Origin: Maricaulis sp042095695
Lineage (GTDB): Bacteria > Pseudomonadota > Alphaproteobacteria > Caulobacterales > Maricaulaceae
Length of the DNA stretch: 64,000 nt
NCBI GenBank assembly: GCA_042095695.1
Contig: JBELMP010000001.1
Location: forward strand, 1 to 64,000
Reading direction: 5' to 3'
The stretch's first letter is position 1. Each line of letters begins with the position of its first letter. Both the position numbers and the translations under genes were made by a program. The notes under the pieces were generated by a model that searched no databases, was not told the DNA's origin, and worked only from the letters and a program-made list of their open reading frames with translations. This document shows positions 58,890-64,000 of the stretch, one piece after another.

Positions 58890-59924
58890 TCACCCGGTGC
58901 GCAAATGCCTCAGCAAGTCTTCGACATGGCTGACCGGCACGTCCGGTGTAATTCCGTGTCCGAGATTGAAAATATGGGGCCGACCCGCCCAGGCGTCCAC
59001 GAGGCGACTGACTTCCGCTTTCAACGCGTCTCCACCGGCGCGAAGGGCAGCCGGATCCAGATGACCCTGAACCGGCATGCCCGCAGGCAGGTTGGCGTCC
59101 ATCCACGCCGGATCCACGGCAGTGTCCAGCGCAATCGCGGTAATCCCCGTTTCACGGGCATAGAGCGGGTAAAGCGTTCCGGCGCCACGCGGGAAGCCGA
59201 TAATCGGCACATCCACACCCGCTGCCCGAACCCGGTCAATAATCCGCTTTGTCGGGCGGATAACCACACGTTCAAACAGGGGTTGAGGCAGGCCCTCTGC
59301 CCAGCTGTCGAAGAGTTTGAGCACCTCGGCACCCGCCTCGGCCTGCATGACGAGATAGTCGGCAGTGACATCGGCAATCCGGTCGAGCATGCCATCAAAA
59401 GCATCCGGATGGGCGTAGGCTGCAACGCGGGTGCGGAAACGGTCCTTTGATCCACCGCCCTCGACCATATAGGTCGCCACGGTCCAGGGTGAGCCGGCGA
59501 AGCCGATCAACGTGGTTGCCTCGGGCAGGTCTGCCTTGACGCGCCGCAGAGTTTCCGCGATCGGCGCCAGCGTTTCGCGGGTCTGGTCCAGGCGCAGGCT
59601 TTCGAATTCAAGAGGATCAAAGGGTTCGAGCTTGGGGCCTTCACCCGTCACGAACCAGACTTTTCGCCCCAGCGCGATCGGGACGAGAAGTATATCCGCA
59701 AACATGATGGATGCATCGAAGCCGAAGCGCTGAATGGGCTGGAGTGTCACCTCGGCAGCCAAGTCCGGAGAAAAGCAGAAATCGATGAAATTCTTCGCTC
59801 GGGCGCGAACTTCCCGATATTCAGCCAGATAACGCCCGGCCTGGCGCATCAGCCAGATCGGTGGCGGAGAAACGCGCTCGCCCTTGAGAACGTTCAGGAT
59901 GGGTTTGGAAATCGAAGTGCTCAT
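58890..59924 (-). CDS. hemE: Uroporphyrinogen decarboxylase
   Basis: Decarboxylates uroporphyrinogen III to coproporphyrinogen III. A 344-residue TIM-barrel enzyme with PPIWLMRQAGRYLAEYRE (about 21-38), the catalytic Asp in FSPDLA and MFADILLVP, GFAGSPWTVATYM and the C-terminal FNLGHGITPDVPVSHVE. First gene of the heme operon reading away from the putative origin, the classic Caulobacter neighbour. Confidence 0.97.
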   Translation of the reverse strand: MSTSISKPILNVLKGERVSPPPIWLMRQAGRYLAEYREVRARAKNFIDFCFSPDLAAEVTLQPIQRFGFDASIMFADILLVPIALGRKVWFVTGEGPKLEPFDPLEFESLRLDQTRETLAPIAETLRRVKADLPEATTLIGFAGSPWTVATYMVEGGGSKDRFRTRVAAYAHPDAFDGMLDRIADVTADYLVMQAEAGAEVLKLFDSWAEGLPQPLFERVVIRPTKRIIDRVRAAGVDVPIIGFPRGAGTLYPLYARETGITAIALDTAVDPAWMDANLPAGMPVQGHLDPAALRAGGDALKAEVSRLVDAWAGRPHIFNLGHGITPDVPVSHVEDLLRHLRTG

Positions 59925-60155
59925 ACTGCCTGATTAGGCATGTCTGGCAGTTCAATCAATGCGTCCTTTTCATCCTATAAAAATAAGATCTTTAAAGAGT
60001 CGATATTGTTGTGCTGTGGGAAGGGTGGGAGAGTGGGTTTTCCTCAGTGTGGGAACTGAGTTTACCTGCCGATAAAAGACTTTTCCCGAACCCATGGATA
60101 CTTCGGGATTACCTGAAAAAAACATTTAATATCATAATTTTGCCCAAGGCCAGAT

Positions 60156-60164
60156 TGTGGGTAA
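60156..60164 (-). promoter_or_regulatory. DnaA box, one mismatch
   Basis: TGTGGGTAA on the plus strand, that is TTACCCACA on the minus strand, one base from TTATCCACA. Confidence 0.6.
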
Positions 60165-60234
60165 CACGGGGGTAAAATCGATGATTGAGTTCATAGCAAA
60201 ATCGCTCCACATTCCTGTCCACACAGGGTCGCGA

Positions 60235-60243
60235 TGTGGATAA
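60235..60243 (-). promoter_or_regulatory. DnaA box, perfect consensus
   Basis: TGTGGATAA on the plus strand, an exact minus-strand TTATCCACA. Confidence 0.8.
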
Positions 60244-60274
60244 ATATGTGGGTCAAACAGGGTATCTGCCCGGT

Positions 60275-60283
60275 TTACCCACA
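60275..60283 (+). promoter_or_regulatory. DnaA box, one mismatch
   Basis: TTACCCACA, one base from consensus and opposite in orientation to the perfect box 40 bases to its left. Confidence 0.6.
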
Positions 60284-60328
60284 TGCAGTTTGCCCGCCCC
60301 TGGCGATTGAGGAAAATCCCGGAAGTTA

Positions 60329-60344
60329 TTAACAATTCGTAAAC
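60329..60344 (+). promoter_or_regulatory. CtrA-like binding site
   Basis: TTAACAATTCGTAAAC fits TTAA-N7-TTAAC with one mismatch. It lies 19 bases before the ppsR start at the edge of the putative origin, where CtrA sites repress initiation in Caulobacter. Confidence 0.45.
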
Positions 60345-60362
60345 AGCTTATTGCGGGCCAGA

Positions 60363-61205
60363 ATGTCGACCACCGAACAACCGAGTTTCGACACGTGTTT
60401 TCATATCCATATGGTCTCCGACTCGACCGGCGAGACTCTGATGGAGGTGATGCGCGCTTCCGTTGCGCAGTTCGAGGCGGCGACACCGCTGGAACATCTC
60501 TACGCCCTGGTCCGCTCGTCGCGGCAGCTGGAACGCGTGCTTGAAGAAATCGCCGCCTATCCAGGCGTCGTCATGTATACAATGGTCAATCCGGACCTGC
60601 GCCGGGAGCTGGAGACCAAATGTGTCGAGCTTGGCATTCCGGCAATTGCGGTTCTCGATCCGATGCTGGCGACCTTGAGCTCCTATCTTGGCCGACAGGT
60701 GGCGAGCCGCGCCGGCGCGCAACGCTCTTTGGACGCGGAGTATTATCGCCGGATCGATGCGCTCAATTATGCCATGGCGCATGATGACGGACAGGGCGAG
60801 AATTTCGAGTCTGCGGACATCCTGCTGCTGGGCGTAAGCCGGACCTCGAAAACCCCGACCAGCATCTATCTCGCCCACAGGGGCTATCGCGCCGCAAACA
60901 TCCCGCTGGTCCAGAATGTCCCCCTACCCGAAGAAGTCTACAGCCTGAAAAATCCTCTCATTGTCGGGCTTACGGCATCACCGGAACGGATTGTCCAAAT
61001 CCGCCGGAATCGATTGCTCAGCCTGAATGAGGATCGCGATACCGATTATGTTGATGATTTCACGGTGCGCGAGGAAGTCCTTCAAGCCAAACGGCTGTTT
61101 GCCAAACACGGCTGGCCCAGTATCGATGTGACACGACGATCGATTGAAGAAACGGCTGCCAAAATCATCAACCTCCTCAACGACAAGAGAAGCAAGGGGC
61201 AATGA
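60363..61205 (+). CDS. ppsR: Pyruvate phosphate dikinase regulatory protein (DUF299)
   Basis: A 280-residue bifunctional kinase/phosphorylase of the DUF299 family, which switches pyruvate,phosphate dikinase or PEP synthase by reversible threonine phosphorylation. The nucleotide-binding P-loop LLGVSRTSKTPTSIYLA is near residue 158, and the family-typical N-terminus HIHMVSDSTGET is present. This is the RP001 homologue that marks the origin in Caulobacter and Rickettsia. It heads an operon in which each of the next three starts overlaps the preceding stop by 4 bases. Confidence 0.95.
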   Translation: MSTTEQPSFDTCFHIHMVSDSTGETLMEVMRASVAQFEAATPLEHLYALVRSSRQLERVLEEIAAYPGVVMYTMVNPDLRRELETKCVELGIPAIAVLDPMLATLSSYLGRQVASRAGAQRSLDAEYYRRIDALNYAMAHDDGQGENFESADILLLGVSRTSKTPTSIYLAHRGYRAANIPLVQNVPLPEEVYSLKNPLIVGLTASPERIVQIRRNRLLSLNEDRDTDYVDDFTVREEVLQAKRLFAKHGWPSIDVTRRSIEETAAKIINLLNDKRSKGQ

Positions 61206-61792
61206 GCCATTTTGTTCTCGCTTCCGGAAGTGCGATCCGGCGACAAGTGCTCGAGGGCGCTGCGGTGGACTTCACGGTGGACAAGTCCGACGTCGATGAA
61301 GATGTGCTGAAACGGGCGAACACCGCACTTCCGCCATCAAGGATGGCCTTGCTCCTGGCCCGCGCGAAGGCTGCGAACGTGTCGGAACGGCGAGCGGGCG
61401 ATCTGGTTCTTGGTGCCGACCAGACGATGGAGCTGGATGGCGAATTGCTCGACAAACTGCCGCAGGCCGAGCTGGCGCGGTCGCGTTTGCTCGCCATGCG
61501 CGGCAAGCCGCATTTCCTGCATTCCGGCCTTTCGCTATATCGCGATGGTCGTGAAGTCTGGTCCCATCAGCAAACCAGCACGCTTCACGTCCGGAACTTC
61601 TCCGACGGTTTTCTCGACAACTATCTCCAGCATGCCGGGTTCGCCCTGACCGCTAGTGTCGGCGCCTATGCCTATGAAGGCTTGGGCGCCCAGCTGTTTG
61701 AACGTGTCGAGGGCGATTATTACGCTATCCTCGGCCTGCCGCTTCTTCCCCTCCTTCAAGCTCTCAGAGATGACGGGATGCTCGTCCCATGA
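61202..61792 (+). CDS. Maf-family nucleoside triphosphate pyrophosphatase
   Basis: A 196-residue Maf/Ham1-like house-cleaning enzyme. Conserved LASGSAIRRQVLEGAAVDF at the start, KAANV, the VLGADQTMELDGELLDKP-like Asp segment (about 76-93), and the late GDYYAILGLPLLPL end. Family members hydrolyse dTTP/UTP or modified pyrimidine nucleotides; which subgroup applies is unclear because the segment around SAIRR departs from both classical motifs. In the origin-proximal operon between ppsR and aroE. Confidence 0.92.
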   Translation: MSHFVLASGSAIRRQVLEGAAVDFTVDKSDVDEDVLKRANTALPPSRMALLLARAKAANVSERRAGDLVLGADQTMELDGELLDKLPQAELARSRLLAMRGKPHFLHSGLSLYRDGREVWSHQQTSTLHVRNFSDGFLDNYLQHAGFALTASVGAYAYEGLGAQLFERVEGDYYAILGLPLLPLLQALRDDGMLVP

Positions 61793-62634
61793 CACCGACT
61801 GGTTCTGCAATCACGGCCGGCGTCATCGGCCAGCCCATCGCGCACTCACTCTCGCCCCTGATGATGTCCGCCTGGATCCGGGATGCGGGGATCGATGCCG
61901 TTTACACGCCCTATCTGGCCACGCCGCACATGTTCTCGCCGATTGTCAGCTCGCTTTTCCGGGCGGGGCTGAGCGGCTTGAATGTGACCCTGCCGCATAA
62001 GACCGAAGCGCTTTCGCTCAGCCACCGCATCAGTGACCGGGCGGATCGTATCGGCGCGGCTAACCTCCTGACATGTGTAGACGGTGAAATCAGTGCGGAT
62101 AATACAGATGCTATTGGTTTCATTTCTGCTTTGAAAAGTGCTGGTCATAACCCTCATGACAAGAAGGCGCTTGTCCTGGGCGCGGGCGGCGCTGCCCGGG
62201 CGATTGTTGACGGCCTTATCGAAGCCGGAATTTCAGGGCTGACCGTATGCAATCGCAGCCGCGACCGGGCGCGCTCGATCAAGACGGATCTGGCGCCCAT
62301 GGCCGAGATCGGCGGCTGGGATGATCGCAATGACGCGCTCGCCGATGCCGATATTGTCGTGAATGCCACCTCCTTGGGCCTTCGTGATCAGCCCGAGCTC
62401 GGTATGGACTGGGGTCAGGCCAAGCCGACAACAATTATTGCGGACTCAGTCTATGTTCCTCTGGAAACAGGGTTTCTGCGCACGGCGTCCGAGTCTGGGC
62501 TGGCTGTGGTCGACGGGCTTGGCATGCTGATCGAACAGGGAAAGCCAAGCTTTGAGGCGTTTTTCGGACGCCCGGTTCCCCGGGAGACCGATATCCGCAG
62601 CCTGCTCACAACCGCACTGGCGGCGCGGTCATGA
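61789..62634 (+). CDS. aroE: Shikimate dehydrogenase
   Basis: Reduces 3-dehydroshikimate with NADPH in aromatic amino-acid synthesis. 281 residues: shikimate-binding GVIGQPIAHSLSPLMMSAWI (about 9-28), the catalytic Lys-Asp in NVTLPHKTEAL, and the NADP Rossmann motif VLGAGGAARAIVDGLIEAG (about 127-145). Overlaps both neighbours by 4 bases. Confidence 0.96.
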   Translation: MTPTGSAITAGVIGQPIAHSLSPLMMSAWIRDAGIDAVYTPYLATPHMFSPIVSSLFRAGLSGLNVTLPHKTEALSLSHRISDRADRIGAANLLTCVDGEISADNTDAIGFISALKSAGHNPHDKKALVLGAGGAARAIVDGLIEAGISGLTVCNRSRDRARSIKTDLAPMAEIGGWDDRNDALADADIVVNATSLGLRDQPELGMDWGQAKPTTIIADSVYVPLETGFLRTASESGLAVVDGLGMLIEQGKPSFEAFFGRPVPRETDIRSLLTTALAARS

Positions 62635-63239
62635 TCATTATTGGTCTGACCGGCTCGATTGGCATGGGAAAGTCGGCAACGGCTGAACTCCTGCGTGCCG
62701 AGGGTTTGCCGGTGTTTGACAGTGATGCCTGTGTGCATGCGCTTTACGCACCAGGCGGAGCGGCAGTTGAGCCGGTTGGCGCCGCCTTTCCGGGCTGTAT
62801 TGTCGATGGCGCTGTTGACCGGGCGAGCCTGAGCAGCCTGCTGGCCCGGGATCCTGAGGGGTTCCAGACGCTTGAAGCCATAGTCCATCCCTTGGTCAGC
62901 GCAGCGCGCGACCAGTTTCTTGCCGACGCTGCCGCGCAGGATGCCTGGGCTGTCGTTTTTGATATTCCGCTGCTCTTCGAGACCGGTGCGCACGCCCTGG
63001 TCGATGTCATCCTCGTCGTACATGCGCCCGATGACATCCGGCGCGCGCGGGTATTGGACCGCCCGGGCATGACTGCGGACAAGCTGGACCAGATCATCGC
63101 GCGGCAAATGCCTGATGCGCAAAAACTGGAGCAGGCCGATTATGCAATCGAAACCTCCGGCGGGCTTGCCGACGCCCGCGAACAGGTCCGCACTATGCTT
63201 CACACGCTCCGCAAGACTTTTGACAAGACGCCGGATTGA
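62631..63239 (+). CDS. coaE: Dephospho-CoA kinase
   Basis: Final step of coenzyme A synthesis. A 202-residue P-loop kinase with GLTGSIGMGKSATAELL at residues 5-21, the Asp in VFDSDACVHALY and the lid FDIPLLFETGAH. Overlaps aroE by 4 bases; dnaQ follows 2 bases after its stop. Confidence 0.96.
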   Translation: MIIIGLTGSIGMGKSATAELLRAEGLPVFDSDACVHALYAPGGAAVEPVGAAFPGCIVDGAVDRASLSSLLARDPEGFQTLEAIVHPLVSAARDQFLADAAAQDAWAVVFDIPLLFETGAHALVDVILVVHAPDDIRRARVLDRPGMTADKLDQIIARQMPDAQKLEQADYAIETSGGLADAREQVRTMLHTLRKTFDKTPD

Positions 63240-63241
63240 TC

Positions 63242-63940
63242 ATGCGCGAAATCGTTTTTGATACCGAGACCACAGGGCTTGATCCCAATACCGGTGACCG
63301 GATTACCGAATTGGGCTGTGTCGAGGTGGTGGACTGCATACCGACCGGCAAGACCTTTCATGCCTATGTCAATCCGCAGCGATCTATCCCAAAGGAAGTC
63401 GTTGAGATAACGGGCCTAACCACGGAGTTCCTGGCGGATAAACCGCTATTTGAAGAGATTGCCCAGGAATTTGTGGACTTTGTCGGTGATGCCGTTCTGG
63501 TCGCCCATAATGCCGGCTTCGATCGCGGTTTCATCAATATGGAATTGGGACGAATGGGCCTGGAGATCTATCCGGAGGATAGGTTCAAGGACACGGCCCG
63601 TATTGCCCGGGCGAAATTCCCCGGCTCCTATGTCTCGCTGGACGCGCTCTGCAAGCGATTCGAGATTTCACTGGAGACACGGGACAAACACGGAGCGCTG
63701 ATCGATGCGCTCCTGCTCGCGGAAGTCTATCTGGAGCTGACCGGCGGGCGGACCCAGGTCCTTGATCTGTCCGGCTCGGGTCGGCAATCCGCCAATGGCG
63801 AGGTGGAGTTTGCGACCCATTCGCCGCGCCCGGCACCGCTGGCGGCTCGGGTCACGGAGGATGAGCGCGCCGCCCACAGCGCCTTTATCGACGAGATGGG
63901 CGAAAACGCGCTCTGGAAACAGCTGAAGCTTGACGCTTAA
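63242..63940 (+). CDS. dnaQ: DNA polymerase III subunit epsilon, proofreading exonuclease
   Basis: A 232-residue DEDDh 3'-5' exonuclease that proofreads for the replicative polymerase. ExoI is FDTETTGLD (about 6-14), ExoII HNAGFDRGF (about 90-98), and ExoIII HGALIDALLLAEVYLEL with the catalytic His and Asp (about 151-167). The C-terminal tail, the region that binds the alpha subunit, is present. The ATG at 63242 gives the standard MREIVFDTETTG; a TTG six bases upstream is in frame. Last gene of the origin-proximal operon. Confidence 0.95.
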   Translation: MREIVFDTETTGLDPNTGDRITELGCVEVVDCIPTGKTFHAYVNPQRSIPKEVVEITGLTTEFLADKPLFEEIAQEFVDFVGDAVLVAHNAGFDRGFINMELGRMGLEIYPEDRFKDTARIARAKFPGSYVSLDALCKRFEISLETRDKHGALIDALLLAEVYLELTGGRTQVLDLSGSGRQSANGEVEFATHSPRPAPLAARVTEDERAAHSAFIDEMGENALWKQLKLDA

Positions 63941-64000
63941 TTGCTGGCTGCCGGATCGCCATTGCCATTGGTGTCAGCGCCCTGAGCGGCCGCTGCGCGC
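63937..64000 (-). CDS. C-terminal end of a minus-strand gene, possibly secB
   Basis: On the minus strand the last 64 bases read in one frame to a TAA at 63937-63939, giving an Ala/Gly/Asn-rich tail (AAAQGADTNGNGDPAASN). The stop overlaps the dnaQ stop convergently. In many alphaproteobacteria the chaperone gene secB, with such a disordered tail, is the convergent neighbour of dnaQ. Only 20 codons are visible, so the identity is a guess from context. Confidence 0.4.
   Translation of the reverse strand, partial: RAAAAQGADTNGNGDPAASN

Larger units (their letters stand above)
59925..60362. other. Putative chromosomal replication origin (hemE-ppsR gap)
   Basis: The 438-base gap lies between hemE and the RP001/DUF299 gene ppsR, both transcribed away from it. 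This is the position of the experimentally mapped origin in Caulobacter and of proposed origins in Rickettsia. It holds an AT-rich tract (about 60115-60140, GAAAAAAACATTTAATATCA), a perfect DnaA box at 60235-60243, close variants at 60156-60164 and 60275-60283, weaker ones near 60215 and 60247, a CTCAGT-N6-ACTGAG repeat (60043-60060), a GAGTC methylation site (59997-60001) and a CtrA-like site. No gene is seen in it. Confidence 0.8.

Noticed and set aside
57773..58933. 386-codon plus-strand frame over hemH and hemJ
   Set aside because: Antisense to two recognisable heme genes; no start signal or domain.

Overview
The window is a gene-dense, GC-rich chromosomal segment of an alphaproteobacterium. 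The best fit is the Caulobacterales/Maricaulales/Hyphomonadales group. Supporting content: a CenR-type response regulator, a 1642-residue NAD-glutamate dehydrogenase, the alphaproteobacterial small families DUF1674, DUF3576 and DUF6489, and above all the order parB-parA-rsmG-mnmG-mnmE ... rho-hemJ-hemH-hemE-[gap]-ppsR-maf-aroE-coaE-dnaQ, which is how this group arranges genes around its replication origin. Taxonomy is inferred from gene order and protein families only; no rRNA gene is present.

Layout. 1-22.6 kb is housekeeping: a BI-1 membrane protein, thpR, a histidine kinase, argG, an SDR, pyrF, htpX, a hybrid histidine kinase, an RsmB-family methyltransferase, rpe, a heparinase-like protein coupled to a CapD/WbpM-like epimerase, purH, an alpha/beta hydrolase and gdhZ. 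22.6-28.8 kb is the most accessory part: a 32-codon membrane ORF, a tightly coupled four-gene operon (unknown protein, GNAT, degenerate isochorismatase fold, small helical protein) divergent from a LysR gene and an XRE gene, a 52-residue basic protein, an indoleamine 2,3-dioxygenase divergent from an Lrp/AsnC regulator, and tRNA-Gly(GCC). 28.9-48.4 kb holds a ProX-type editing protein, thioredoxin-TPR, Trm112, DUF971, DsrE, a UbiH-family hydroxylase, ftsK, lolA, xthA, cenR, an L,D-transpeptidase with a foldable leader, a YggS-type protein, a ThiE-like protein, a porin, DUF3576, leuS, lptE (broken by a 100-N assembly gap) and holA. 48.4-64 kb is the origin/partition region.

How the genes work together. 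parA and parB sit with two perfect 16-bp parS palindromes (50731-50746 inside rsmG, 52729-52744 between mnmE and mnmG), about 8-10 kb from an AT-rich hemE/ppsR gap (59925-60362). That gap carries a perfect DnaA box, several near-consensus boxes and a CtrA-like site, and is very probably the chromosomal origin. lolA, lptE, the L,D-transpeptidase, the porin and CenR contribute to the cell envelope. ftsK and gdhZ tie to division, the latter by analogy with Caulobacter.

No CRISPR array, insertion sequence, phage gene or rRNA operon was seen. The least explained items are the 23.1-25.1 kb operon, several sub-60-codon genes, an isolated terminator-bounded transcript at 37.2-37.4 kb, and the structured leader at 40.0 kb.
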